Assembly (NCBI RefSeq): GCF_002272015.1
Contig: NZ_NPBY01000046.1
Span: 97,216 to 161,215, forward strand
Length of the DNA: 64,000 nt
Reading direction: 5' to 3'
Origin: Paenibacillus campinasensis
Lineage (GTDB): Bacteria; Bacillota; Bacilli; Paenibacillales; Paenibacillaceae
The number at the start of each line of letters is the position of its first letter. Within the stretch, counting starts at the first letter, position 1. The notes under the pieces are model-generated. The model ran no database searches. It was not told where the DNA came from and saw only the letters and a list, made by a program, of their open reading frames with translations. The position numbers were made by a program, and so were the translations under genes. Below are positions 1 through 8,201 of the stretch, piece by piece.

Positions 1-1262
1 GCCAGGCCGTTAATGCTGTGGTCATGCCAGAATTTGGCGTAATAGTTAGCCGGTGTACCTTTATAGTAATTGGACACGTTGTTCCAGTCATTGCTCGTAT
101 ACACATGACGATTGATCGCTGCACAGGTCGCTGCATCTGTTAAAGCGCCATCACAGCGGAAGATATCCTGCGTACTGTAAGGGGAGTATCCGGCAAAATA
201 ATTGGCATTCGCTCCGCCCTGGGCAAAGGAACCGTGAATCGGCGCAACGATGCGGTATGGAGCTTGAACCGTAGCGAGCGATTTGAATTCTGCAGGAACC
301 TCGGCCTGGAACTTGGCGAAAATGCCGCTGCGGGTTTCAGATTCATATTCACCCACAGTCTGATCGAAGGAACCGGATATGTTCACCAGGCGATGCTGGA
401 TCGGGAAACCGAACCCATCGACACGGGTCGTATTGCCATGGTATCCCGCATGATCAATTGTAAATTCAACGAAATCAAAAATAATATCGCGATTCGGGTC
501 TGTCGGATTGTTCAGGTCCGGACCGGCAAAGCCATCGTCAAACGTTTTCAGGTACATCGGGGTGTTCACGCTCAGGAACATTCGGCCTGATGTTATCTGA
601 GGCAAAGTGACCCAGTTGGCATCACTTACCTTGTGATAAATGTTTGCATAGTTGATTCCGTTCTTCGTTAAATGGCCCGGCGCATCATTCAGTGCACTGG
701 AGATCGGGATCAGATTTCCGCTCAGGTCCAGGTAGCTCCAGCGGCCGTTGGCCGGATTGATGCCAAGCACGCCCCAATAGATTTGTGAGTCGGCATACGC
801 GCCGTTGGTTCCGTTCATGATCTTCATCGATACAGCGCCGCTTGGCGGCATCGGAATCGAGGACGGATGAATGTCATAGATCGAGCCGGAAGACGGGACA
901 GGCGGCGGTGTTGTACCTACGGTGTAAGTAAAGGTGCCGGTGTCGTAAGCAGGGATTCCGTTATTATAAGTGAACGAATACCGAATGACGTTGCCGGCAG
1001 CGATGCCGGGGACGGCTTGTTCGTAACGGGCTTGACCGCCGTTATACGTCATTCTGAGGTTTTGCTGCACGCCGTTGTTTACAGTGTAATGCACATCCAC
1101 CCAGCTTGTGTTGACCGTGGATTTGAACCAGATCGTAGCGGTGCTTCCGGACACATCAACACCCTGAGTGTAGTCAGCAGCTTCGACCTTTGGAATGAAG
1201 AGCGTAGAACAGACGAGCAGCAATGACAGAAGCAGCAGGGACGACATTTTTGCGCGGATCAT
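1..1262 (-). CDS. secreted beta-1,3-glucanase, glycoside hydrolase family 64, with N-terminal glucan-binding module (3' end outside window)
   Basis: Reading leftward from the ATG at 1262, the frame stays open to the window edge (about 420 codons), so the C-terminus is missing. Residues 1-28 form a signal peptide ending near VEAA. Residues about 30-110 are a beta-sandwich module with aromatic residues that resembles CBM56 of beta-1,3-glucanases. A short Pro/Ser linker follows. The catalytic part begins near the segment Ile-Tyr-Asp-Ile-His-Pro and still contains KFWHDHSINGL at the edge, which matches the conserved region of GH64 laminaripentaose-producing glucanases. The expected role is extracellular attack on beta-1,3-glucan (laminarin, curdlan, fungal walls). 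The start is fixed by AGGAGG seven bases upstream. A sigma-A-like promoter and a cre-like site lie upstream. Family assignment is from remembered motifs. Confidence 0.85.
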   Translation of the reverse strand, partial: MIRAKMSSLLLLSLLLVCSTLFIPKVEAADYTQGVDVSGSTATIWFKSTVNTSWVDVHYTVNNGVQQNLRMTYNGGQARYEQAVPGIAAGNVIRYSFTYNNGIPAYDTGTFTYTVGTTPPPVPSSGSIYDIHPSSIPMPPSGAVSMKIMNGTNGAYADSQIYWGVLGINPANGRWSYLDLSGNLIPISSALNDAPGHLTKNGINYANIYHKVSDANWVTLPQITSGRMFLSVNTPMYLKTFDDGFAGPDLNNPTDPNRDIIFDFVEFTIDHAGYHGNTTRVDGFGFPIQHRLVNISGSFDQTVGEYESETRSGIFAKFQAEVPAEFKSLATVQAPYRIVAPIHGSFAQGGANANYFAGYSPYSTQDIFRCDGALTDAATCAAINRHVYTSNDWNNVSNYYKGTPANYYAKFWHDHSINGL

Positions 1263-1354
1263 TAGATTTCCTCCTTGTCATTCAATTTGAAAAAACAGGG
1301 TTCAACAGAACAGGTACGCGGAATAACATCACTCCTTAGCTGGAAGAGAAGTTT

Positions 1355-1368
1355 ATAAAGCGCTTACA
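1355..1368 (-). promoter_or_regulatory. cre-like site (CcpA) in the leader of the GH64 gene
   Basis: Read on the minus strand the site is TGTAAGCGCTTTAT, which matches 12 of 14 positions of the catabolite response consensus TGWAANCGNTWNCA. It lies just downstream of the proposed promoter, where CcpA would act as a roadblock. Carbon catabolite repression of a secreted glucanase is expected, but the last two positions mismatch. Confidence 0.45.
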
Positions 1369-1400
1369 ACAAAGATTGTAATCATATTTTACAATATTTT

Positions 1401-1430
1401 GTATTACTGGTATTTCGGTATAGGGTTCAA
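1401..1430 (-). promoter_or_regulatory. sigma-A-like promoter of the GH64 gene
   Basis: On the minus strand TTGAAC (1430-1425) and TAATAC (1406-1401) are separated by 18 bases. The start of transcription would fall near 1394, giving a leader of about 130 bases that contains the cre-like site. Confidence 0.45.
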
Positions 1431-1461
1431 AATTTCGGGTCCGGTGGGGACAAGCCTCATC

Positions 1462-1500
1462 ATAAAGGAAAGCCGGCTAACCCTGTGATTAGCCGGCCGC
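1462..1500 (-). terminator. intrinsic terminator after the EcsC-family gene
   Basis: A perfect 9-bp stem (GCCGGCTAA at 1472-1480 with TTAGCCGGC at 1489-1497) has an 8-base loop and is followed on the minus strand by TTTCCTTTAT. Confidence 0.75.
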
Positions 1501-1512
1501 ACCTTGAGCCGT

Positions 1513-2253
1513 TCAAAGTCCCGATTGTTCCTGCAGCCAGCGAAGACGGTAAGCATTCATGGCGTATTCGCGCAGTTCCTCCAGTATCGTATAATTCGCC
1601 CACGCACCAGCGAAGGCGCCGATCCCTGGCAGCATCTGAAGCATTTTCCGAAAATCCATGCTGTCCCGGTATTCGATCTGGAACGTCTCCCAGTCCATGT
1701 TCTTATAATATTCGCTATCGGATTTCCATTGGTCCTTCTCAAGATGCCAATGTTTGATGGCCTCCAGCTGCTCGGCACGGCTGTTCGGTCCTGCAAATGT
1801 CATTTGAAATACCTTGAGGATGAACACCCGCTCGGCAAAATGTTTGGTATCATAACCATAGACATGCGCAAGCTCAAACAAAAACTTCATTTTAATGGCA
1901 ATGAGTGCCGGAAAGTCCACCATGCTCAGCATGATGCCGCCAGCGCCTGTACCGGCACCTTCAGCGACGGCGATCTTCTGAAACTGGGCAAACCGTTCTC
2001 TTGCCTCCTGATCAGCCTGTTCCAGATCCAGCGCGCGCGCCACCGGACGGCCAGGCGTATATTCCGCACCGAACAGTGCCGTACGTACAATGGAACGGAT
2101 GGTCGTGGTGATCATGTTGTGCACCTTGGAAGGAATGAACAGATTGATGCGGTTGCTGATGTTTTTGGACGTTTTCTCCAGCCATCCCGGCGATTTAAAC
2201 ATCTGTTGTTCCCAGGAGTCAATTTCCTTCTGCACTTTATGTTCGTAATTCAT
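1513..2253 (-). CDS. EcsC family protein
   Basis: The 246-residue product matches the EcsC family: an N-terminal amphipathic helical part, then a central Gly/Ala-rich segment (AGTGAGGIMLSMVDFPALI), a conserved tract around HVYGYDTKHFAERVFIL, and another Gly-rich hydrophobic stretch (LPGIGAFAGAWANY) near the C-terminus. EcsC proteins occur with or without the EcsAB exporter. No ecsA/B lies here, and the molecular role is not established. The second of two close ATG codons (2253) was chosen because the AGGAG site is 8 bases upstream of it but only 2 bases upstream of the first (2259). It is a single-gene unit with its own terminator. Confidence 0.85.
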   Translation of the reverse strand: MNYEHKVQKEIDSWEQQMFKSPGWLEKTSKNISNRINLFIPSKVHNMITTTIRSIVRTALFGAEYTPGRPVARALDLEQADQEARERFAQFQKIAVAEGAGTGAGGIMLSMVDFPALIAIKMKFLFELAHVYGYDTKHFAERVFILKVFQMTFAGPNSRAEQLEAIKHWHLEKDQWKSDSEYYKNMDWETFQIEYRDSMDFRKMLQMLPGIGAFAGAWANYTILEELREYAMNAYRLRWLQEQSGL

Positions 2254-2435
2254 GTTCATCGCTCCTACAACCGTCATAATGATTACATTTGGTTTATATT
2301 GTAACGGATCGGGTGCATGCAGCGAAACAGACCATAGGAGGACGGTGACCTCGACTAAAGTCCAGCATCGATCTTCCTTGTACCAATACAAGCCATTTCT
2401 CTGGCTTTTGGAAACAGTGCTGTTGTCCAACTTGT

Positions 2436-2448
2436 TTGTATGCTAGAA
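2436..2448 (+). promoter_or_regulatory. putative operator of the GntR regulator (autoregulatory copy)
   Basis: TTGTATGCTAGAA overlaps a -10-like TAGAAT (2444-2449) about 40 bases before the GntR start. It differs by one base from TTGTATGCAAGAT at 3255, in front of the next gene. FadR-type GntR proteins commonly bind TTGTATACAA-like palindromes. Confidence 0.45.
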
Positions 2449-2485
2449 TGAGAGAATTGGTAATATAATTGAAGGAGTAAAGGAA

Positions 2486-3142
2486 ATGTCCGAATTGCCT
2501 CTGGTTGAAGTCGCATATCGCACGATTCGGGAGAAGCTTCTGAATGCAGAATTTTTGCCCGGAAGTTTGTTCTCTGAGAACGAGCTGGCACAGCAGCTGA
2601 ATATGAGCCGCACACCGATTCGCGATGCGATCAGGCTGCTTGAACAGGAAGGTTTTGTCGAAACCTTGACCAAGAAAGGAATCCGGGTCAACAGCATCGA
2701 TATCAATGAATTGTTCGATATGTTTGATCTGCTTACCGCGCTGTATCTCTTTGCGCTGCAAGTGGTGGAGCAATATGATGAGCCGGTCGATCTGCAAACG
2801 ATGGAGCGCTATTTGAATCAGATGATAGCGGCCAGCGAGCGCAAGCAATTCCGTGAATATTACGAAAGCGGACTATCCATGATGAGAACGTTTCTGGAAT
2901 CCATTCATAATGAAGTGATTTTAAAAACATTTGATCTTTATCGGGACAAAATCATTTTCTACATTGTATCCCACCGGTCATACAATAACCCATCCCGTCC
3001 CTATACCGGTAAGAAAAGCTACAATGACATTTATATGCATCTGCGAGAAAGAGACTACACCGCGGCCAAAAAAGCGTTATTGGATGCAAAATGGTACGTG
3101 CGGGACGAAATCGTGCGCACCGGCCGAATCCAGAATCCATAG
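2486..3142 (+). CDS. GntR family transcriptional regulator, FadR/FCD subfamily
   Basis: The 218-residue product has an N-terminal winged helix (residues about 8-70) with the GntR signature LFSENELAQQLNMSRTPIRD. An all-helical effector domain of FCD type follows (about 80-205). FCD regulators usually sense small carboxylates or sugar acids through a metal-bound histidine cluster. The start ATG has GGAG upstream (AAGGAGTAAAGGAA). A strong terminator follows, so it is transcribed alone, although the downstream phosphodiesterase/importer operon shares its operator-like motif. Repression of that operon is inferred. Confidence 0.9.
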   Translation: MSELPLVEVAYRTIREKLLNAEFLPGSLFSENELAQQLNMSRTPIRDAIRLLEQEGFVETLTKKGIRVNSIDINELFDMFDLLTALYLFALQVVEQYDEPVDLQTMERYLNQMIAASERKQFREYYESGLSMMRTFLESIHNEVILKTFDLYRDKIIFYIVSHRSYNNPSRPYTGKKSYNDIYMHLRERDYTAAKKALLDAKWYVRDEIVRTGRIQNP

Positions 3143-3155
3143 TATCGTTCACCAT

Positions 3156-3199
3156 GAAACGACTTGTTCCCAGGTATTGGGGAGCAGGTCGTTTTTTAT
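3156..3199 (+). terminator. intrinsic terminator after the GntR gene
   Basis: AACGACTTGTTCCC (3158-3171) pairs with GGGGAGCAGGTCGTT (3179-3193) with G-U pairs, then a run of T from 3192. Confidence 0.75.
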
Positions 3200-3253
3200 T
3201 TACACAATCATAATTTCACGATAACACCCGTCTTACATTCAAGTTATACCATT

Positions 3254-3267
3254 CTTGTATGCAAGAT
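3254..3267 (+). promoter_or_regulatory. putative GntR operator before the phosphodiesterase/importer operon
   Basis: CTTGTATGCAAG (3254-3265) is a near-palindrome about 30 bases upstream of the operon's first start codon. Together with the copy at 2436 it suggests one regulator acting on itself and on this operon. Confidence 0.45.
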
Positions 3268-3293
3268 AAACATAAGTGGAGAGGATGAGGAAT

Positions 3294-3992
3294 GTGGAAA
3301 GAGGGATCGCACATCGCGGGGATTTGAGAAATTATCCGGAAAATACGTTATCGGCGTTTGAGTCAGCATATCGCATCGGCTTCAAACGAATCGAGTTTGA
3401 TGTCAACATGACAAAAGATGGCGTGCCAGTCGTGATCCATGATCCTACGCTTGATCGGACGACCAATGCGACCGGACTGGTGAAACAGTACACCTGGGAG
3501 CAATTAAAGCAATTCAAGATTGAAGAGGATGAATGCATACCATCTCTTGAAGAAGTGCTGCTTGCACTGAAAGGAAAGGTGACGATGCATATCGAGCTGA
3601 AGCAGATTGGCCATCTGTATCCGGGTCTCGAAGAGAAAGTGATCGAACTGCTGCGCAAGACAGATACGTATGATCAGGCGACCCTGTCATCGATTGACCA
3701 TTACAGTCTTGTCAAATGCCGCTCGGTGGACGAGCACATCCCGCTAACGCCGCTCATATTCGGAAGAACACCTAGCATTTTCGAGTTTGCCAAGGAATTG
3801 AAATCCAAGAGCATCGGGCTCTATTTCCGGTATATCACTCCGGATTATGTGGATGAATGCGAGAAGCACGGGATTTCGCCCGGCGCAGCAACCGTCAACC
3901 GGGAAGAAGACCTTCGCCATTTCATCGCGGATCCACGGGTGCTGATCTGCACAGAAGAGCTGGAGTTATACAAATCGCTTGTGAACGCGTGA
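3294..3992 (+). CDS. glycerophosphodiester phosphodiesterase
   Basis: This 232-residue cytosolic GDPD enzyme cleaves glycerophosphodiesters to glycerol-3-phosphate and an alcohol. AHRG at residues 6-9, PENT near 15, EFDVNMTKDGVPVVIHDP (metal ligands Glu and Asp plus the catalytic His) and HIELK are all present, and length is normal. There is no signal peptide, so substrates must be imported, which fits the two permeases and binding protein that follow. GTG at 3294 is preferred because GGAGAGG lies 9 bases upstream. An ATG at 3285 and a GTG at 3276 are in frame but sit on or before that site. It is the first gene of a five-gene operon. Confidence 0.9.
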   Translation: MERGIAHRGDLRNYPENTLSAFESAYRIGFKRIEFDVNMTKDGVPVVIHDPTLDRTTNATGLVKQYTWEQLKQFKIEEDECIPSLEEVLLALKGKVTMHIELKQIGHLYPGLEEKVIELLRKTDTYDQATLSSIDHYSLVKCRSVDEHIPLTPLIFGRTPSIFEFAKELKSKSIGLYFRYITPDYVDECEKHGISPGAATVNREEDLRHFIADPRVLICTEELELYKSLVNA

Positions 3993-4009
3993 AACGGGGG
4001 AAGAAGGTC

Positions 4010-4882
4010 ATGACCAGATTCAAGACGGTCTTTCCATATGTATTACTGCTGCCAACGATGGTATGGCTCGCGGTCTTTGCCTTGTATCCGTTAGGCTATA
4101 TGGTCTACCTCAGCCTTACATCATGGGATTTGATCAATCCCAATATTGAATTTGTCGGTCTCCAGAATTACATGAATATTGTGAATAATGCCCGATTCTA
4201 TACGATGCTAGAGAATACCTTTATATTCTTCCTTCTGACCGTGCCTGGCACGATTCTGGTGTCAACGCTGCTGGCTCTATGGCTGTTCAAAAAGCGTTTG
4301 ATTCATCAGCTGGCCACCAGTGCAATCTTCACGCCGCACATCATTTCACTCGTATCTGTGTCGATGGTGTGGTTATGGTTAATGGACCCGTCGATCGGAC
4401 TGCTCAACTATATACTTGGGTGGTTGAATCTGCCCCAGAGCGATTGGATCGCCAGCTCGAAGACCTCCATGCTCTCGGTGGCCATCGTCTCGATCTGGAA
4501 GTCAGTAGGGTTCTTCACCTTGATTATATTGAGCGGGCTCGGGCGCATTTCGAATGAAATTCAGGAAGCCGTCAAGCTGGATTCGCGTCCCAACGTATAT
4601 ACCTTCTTCAAAATTACGCTTCCGCTGCTGTCACCGACGTTATTTTTCCTGTTCTTCATCGCTTCGATAGCATCGTTCCAGGTATTCGATACGATCCAGA
4701 TCATGACTAACGGCGGTCCGGCAGGATCGACGACAACGATTGTGTTTTTCATTTACGATTATGCGTTCCGTCATTTTCAGATTGGCTTTGCCAGCGCCGT
4801 GTCCATCGTCTTGATGCTGATCCTGGCATTGATGATGACACTGTATTTCCGGTTCATATCTAACAAGGTGCACTATCAATAA
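4010..4882 (+). CDS. ABC importer permease, UgpA/MalF type
   Basis: The 290-residue inner-membrane subunit has six predicted membrane segments and a cytoplasmic EAA-type loop (EIQEAVKLDSRP then FFKITLPLLSP). The usual glycine of the EAA motif is replaced by Ser/Arg. It belongs to the CUT1 carbohydrate/glycerol-3-phosphate permease group. The start ATG lies 17 bases after the phosphodiesterase stop, with GAAGAAGG upstream. With the phosphodiesterase as neighbour, the substrate is likely a glycerophosphodiester or glycerol-3-phosphate; a sugar cannot be excluded. Confidence 0.88.
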   Translation: MTRFKTVFPYVLLLPTMVWLAVFALYPLGYMVYLSLTSWDLINPNIEFVGLQNYMNIVNNARFYTMLENTFIFFLLTVPGTILVSTLLALWLFKKRLIHQLATSAIFTPHIISLVSVSMVWLWLMDPSIGLLNYILGWLNLPQSDWIASSKTSMLSVAIVSIWKSVGFFTLIILSGLGRISNEIQEAVKLDSRPNVYTFFKITLPLLSPTLFFLFFIASIASFQVFDTIQIMTNGGPAGSTTTIVFFIYDYAFRHFQIGFASAVSIVLMLILALMMTLYFRFISNKVHYQ

Positions 4883-4906
4883 AGCCGGACAGGAGGGAGG
4901 AAAACG

Positions 4907-5791
4907 ATGGATCGTGTAGGAAGAACGTCCGTCCAGCAACCTGAAATATCACGCAATCTTGTGTTCAAGCTAAGAAAGCATGCCGGCTTAGCCATCGAAA
5001 GCATCCTCTTGTCGGTGCTGGCCATCCTGTTCGTGTTTCCCTTTCTGTGGATGGTACTCACCGCTCTGAAAAGCCCGGAAGAGGCGCTCATCTTTCCGCC
5101 GACGCTTATGCCGCAGACCTGGAACTTTCAGAGCTTCGCGGAAGTGTGGCAATCAGGGCCGTTTGGGACCTACCTGACCAACAGCGTAGTCATCGTGGCG
5201 GCTATTTTGGCGGCACAGCTCATCACGGCAGTACCCTCTGCTTATGTGTTTGCCAAATACCGTTTCAAGGGAAAGGAATTTCTGTTTCTGCTCGTGCTGC
5301 TGACGATGATTATTCCGTCCCAGCTTACCTTCGTGCCGCTTTACCTCATGATGAGCGAGTGGCAATTGCTTGACTCTCTCGTTCCGTTGATCCTGCCGTT
5401 TGTTGTGACGCCATTTGGCATCTTTCTGCTCCGTCAACAGATACTGCAAATTCCGGACGAGCTGTTTGAAGCGGCCAAGATCGATGGAGCTGGAGAGGGA
5501 CGGACGATGTATCATGTATTGCTGCCGATGATCAAACCGGCTGTCGTCACCGTGATGCTGCTGAGCTTCATTACGCATTGGAATGATTATTTCTGGCCTT
5601 TGGTCATGACCAATACGATGGAACTGAGAACCTTGCCGCTTGGCGTTGCGAACCTGAAAGGGCTGGAAGGTAATTCGAAATGGAATGTGGTCATGGCAGG
5701 AAACTGTATATTGGCGCTGCCGCTTCTGATCTTGTTTATGTTGAACAGTAAACGCCTCAAGGAATCGATAGCATTTACAGGTGTGAAATAA
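4907..5791 (+). CDS. ABC importer permease, UgpE/MalG type
   Basis: The 294-residue partner of the preceding permease has an N-terminal cytoplasmic tail, six membrane segments and the canonical EAA loop (ELFEAAKIDGAGEGRTMYHVLL). The ending resembles MalG proteins. GGAGGGAGG precedes the ATG. The two permeases would form the heterodimeric channel fed by the lipoprotein encoded next. No ATPase gene is present in the operon, so a shared MsmX-type ATPase encoded elsewhere is presumably used. Confidence 0.9.
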   Translation: MDRVGRTSVQQPEISRNLVFKLRKHAGLAIESILLSVLAILFVFPFLWMVLTALKSPEEALIFPPTLMPQTWNFQSFAEVWQSGPFGTYLTNSVVIVAAILAAQLITAVPSAYVFAKYRFKGKEFLFLLVLLTMIIPSQLTFVPLYLMMSEWQLLDSLVPLILPFVVTPFGIFLLRQQILQIPDELFEAAKIDGAGEGRTMYHVLLPMIKPAVVTVMLLSFITHWNDYFWPLVMTNTMELRTLPLGVANLKGLEGNSKWNVVMAGNCILALPLLILFMLNSKRLKESIAFTGVK

Positions 5792-5831
5792 GTTCGTCAT
5801 TGATCTAAGTCAAATGGAGGCTACAGTACAC

Positions 5832-7139
5832 ATGAAAAAGTTAATGACAGGATTATGTTTAACGTTACTTAGCATGACCGTGTTAACCGCATGCGGCGGC
5901 GGTCAGCAGACGTCCACCGGTTCCAATCCGGCACCGGAAACCAGCACCGAAGCCCCGAAACAGGAGAAGGTGCAAGTGAACCTGTGGCATGCCTGGGGCG
6001 GCTCCAGTCAAGAAATTATGGATCAATTAATTGAAAACTACAACGCATCTCAAGATCAGGTCGAGGTGACCGCCACGTTCCAGGGAAGTTATGGCGACTT
6101 ATCAAGCAAGCTGCAGACCGCTATAGCAGCGGGAAATCAACCAGAGGCGGCCATACTGGAACGATCGACGATCATTAATTTTGCCAGAGCCGGAGCTCTG
6201 GAGGATTTGAATCAATACGACGTCGATATGAGCGATTTTATTCCAGGGTTATTATCGAGCACGACCTATGATGGCGCGCTTGTCTCGATTCCTGCGGGAA
6301 GAAGCATGCCGATTCTGTACTACAACAAAGAGCATTTTAAAGAAGTCGGCCTTGATCCTGAATCGCCGCCAGCAACACTGGAAGAGCTGAAGGAATACGC
6401 TGAACGGTTGACCATCCCCGGGGAGCGGGTAGGGTATGAGTCACCGACCGGCATATGGAATTTCTCGCATCTGGTTATGACTTACGGCGGTCGTTTGGTC
6501 AATGAAGAGGCGACAGATATCGGATTTGCCGACGGGGCGGGTGTACAAGCTTTATCGCTGTGGAACAGCATGCTGAAAGCCGGAACGATGAAAGCACCGC
6601 CGCCAGCGGAAGCGGATGTAACCACCCTCCGGGATTTTGTGTCCGGCCGGGTATCCATGGTTTCATTAAGCACGGGTGGATTAACGATTGTTATGAATAA
6701 TGTGGGGGATGCCTTCGAGTTCGGGACAGCCTTCATGCCATCGGATAACGGGCATCTGGTCGTTCCTACAGGAGGCGCGGACATCGCCATGATGGCCAAC
6801 AGCAGCCAGGATAAGAAAGATGCGATGATGGACTTCGTTCAGTGGGTCACGTCAACAGAACAAAATGTGTTCATCAGTAAATCCTCCGGATATGTTCCGA
6901 CGCGTTTCTCGGCGGTTGAAAGCGAGGAAATGCAGGCGCTCTATCTGGAAAATCCGCTATACAAAGTAGCGGTCGATCAATTGCCGTATGCGAATGACAC
7001 CGATATTTATGTCAATTGGTCGCAAGTCTCGCGGGAGATTACACAACAAGTGGAATTAAACGTTCTGGATGGAAGCATTGACGAAGAGACTGCGATTCGC
7101 CAAATCCAGGAGGCTGTATCACCGCTGTTCAACCCATAA
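5832..7139 (+). CDS. extracellular solute-binding lipoprotein, family 1 (CUT1)
   Basis: The 435-residue product begins with a lipoprotein signal, lipobox LTAC with the lipidated Cys at about residue 21, then a Gly/Ser/Pro-rich tether. The mature part has the family 1 hallmarks VNLWHAWGG near the N-terminus, repeated substrate-lobe motifs and a late NSSQDKKDAMMDFVQW segment. It captures the importer's substrate on the outer face of the membrane. ATG 5832 was taken because GGAGG (5816-5820) lies 11 bases upstream; an earlier in-frame ATG at 5814 overlaps that site. UgpB-like function is inferred from context. Confidence 0.9.
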   Translation: MKKLMTGLCLTLLSMTVLTACGGGQQTSTGSNPAPETSTEAPKQEKVQVNLWHAWGGSSQEIMDQLIENYNASQDQVEVTATFQGSYGDLSSKLQTAIAAGNQPEAAILERSTIINFARAGALEDLNQYDVDMSDFIPGLLSSTTYDGALVSIPAGRSMPILYYNKEHFKEVGLDPESPPATLEELKEYAERLTIPGERVGYESPTGIWNFSHLVMTYGGRLVNEEATDIGFADGAGVQALSLWNSMLKAGTMKAPPPAEADVTTLRDFVSGRVSMVSLSTGGLTIVMNNVGDAFEFGTAFMPSDNGHLVVPTGGADIAMMANSSQDKKDAMMDFVQWVTSTEQNVFISKSSGYVPTRFSAVESEEMQALYLENPLYKVAVDQLPYANDTDIYVNWSQVSREITQQVELNVLDGSIDEETAIRQIQEAVSPLFNP

Positions 7140-7188
7140 CGACGAGCCCCTATACTTCTACCAAAGACAACACAGACGGAGGTCAATA

Positions 7189-8010
7189 GTGATTAACCCG
7201 AATTCTAGTCATAACAGCAATCCTTATCAATCGATGCCGCTGAAAAATGCGCTTCCTTTTGAAGGTGTGCATAATTTTCGAGATCTGGGCGGATACCCGA
7301 CTACTGACGGAAGGAAAGTCAAAAAAGGCCTCATCTATCGCTCAGGCGAGCTGTTTGGATTGACGGATCAAGACCGGACCTTATTCCGATCGCTGCAGAT
7401 TCATACGATTTTGGATTATAGAGACGATTGGGAGGCTGAGCTTCGCCCGAATCCCCCATTCGAGGGGATCAAGTATGAGCGATTGCCTGCCGATTCCAGG
7501 GCAGCCAAAAAGGTGGCCTTCCAAACGAACGGGGAAGCCTCGCTTCAGCTGCCTGACCCGTTTGACGAATGTATCTTCGCCGGCTTCTACGGCCTGCTGC
7601 CAGTCAATAATCCGTCTTACAGACGATTGTTTGAGCTTTTGCAGGATGAAGAGCGTCCGGGACTGCTCCAGCACTGCAAGGTGGGCAAAGACCGGGCAGG
7701 CATCGGTGCAGCCTTGATCCTCCTGGCATTGGAAGTTCCTCGGGAGCTGATCGTAGCTGACTATATCGCTTCGGAAACGCTGCTGCTCGATATGAAGATG
7801 GATTTACTGAGTCAGCTAAGAGAAAACGGCGCAGCGGATAAGGAGCTCCGGAATATAGAGGTGCTTATGGGAGCCAAGGCCTCTTATATCGATGCCGTAT
7901 TTCAGACGATCGACAGCTATGAAGGCGGAGAGGCCGGATTTTTTCTGCAAGAGTTAGGAATTACACCAGAGCAGCGAGACATCATTCAGCAAATCTATTT
8001 GGAAGCTTAA
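7189..8010 (+). CDS. tyrosine-protein phosphatase (Y_phosphatase3 / DSP-like)
   Basis: The 273-residue protein carries the Cys-x5-Arg phosphatase loop as H162-C163-KVGKD-R169-AGIG. It also has the upstream NFRDLGGYPTTDGR and LDYRDDWE elements typical of bacterial tyrosine/lipid phosphatases of the IphP/Y_phosphatase3 group. Start is GTG 7189 with GGAGG 6 bases upstream; an open extension into the binding-protein gene lacks such a site. The gene is 49 bases after the binding protein and ends the operon. In this setting it may dephosphorylate an imported organophosphate or a protein; the sequence does not decide. Confidence 0.85.
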   Translation: MINPNSSHNSNPYQSMPLKNALPFEGVHNFRDLGGYPTTDGRKVKKGLIYRSGELFGLTDQDRTLFRSLQIHTILDYRDDWEAELRPNPPFEGIKYERLPADSRAAKKVAFQTNGEASLQLPDPFDECIFAGFYGLLPVNNPSYRRLFELLQDEERPGLLQHCKVGKDRAGIGAALILLALEVPRELIVADYIASETLLLDMKMDLLSQLRENGAADKELRNIEVLMGAKASYIDAVFQTIDSYEGGEAGFFLQELGITPEQRDIIQQIYLEA

Positions 8011-8024
8011 CGAATAATGCGAGC

Positions 8025-8065
8025 CAAGGCTTCTCTTCCATGCGAAGGGGAGCCTTGATGGCGTT
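8025..8065 (+). terminator. hairpin after the phosphatase gene
   Basis: Arms 8025-8038 and 8044-8057 form a 14-bp stem with several G-U pairs and a 5-base loop. The T tail is poor, so termination is likely but not certain. Confidence 0.5.
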
Positions 8066-8145
8066 GTGATGTTGTGATCCTGAACTACGTACGGCTATGG
8101 CTTGCTTCTGATGGTCACCAGAAGAAACACCAGCTCATGAGCAGA

Positions 8146-8181
8146 TGAAAAAACCAGGAGCCACTTCGCAGTGACTCCTGG
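8146..8181 (-). terminator. intrinsic terminator after the alcohol dehydrogenase gene
   Basis: CCAGGAGCCACT and AGTGACTCCTGG (8154-8181) form a 12-bp stem with one mismatch. On the minus strand it is followed by six T. Confidence 0.85.
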
Positions 8182-8201
8182 CCTTCGAACGGCGTTTTCG
8201 C

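Noticed and set aside
1504..2304. Rightward 266-codon open frame over the EcsC gene
   Set aside because: It is antisense to a well-supported gene with a proper start and terminator, and its product is low-complexity and unlike any family.
5153..5800. Leftward 215-codon frame over the UgpE-type permease
   Set aside because: Shadow of the permease; His/Arg/Gln-rich composition typical of antisense frames.
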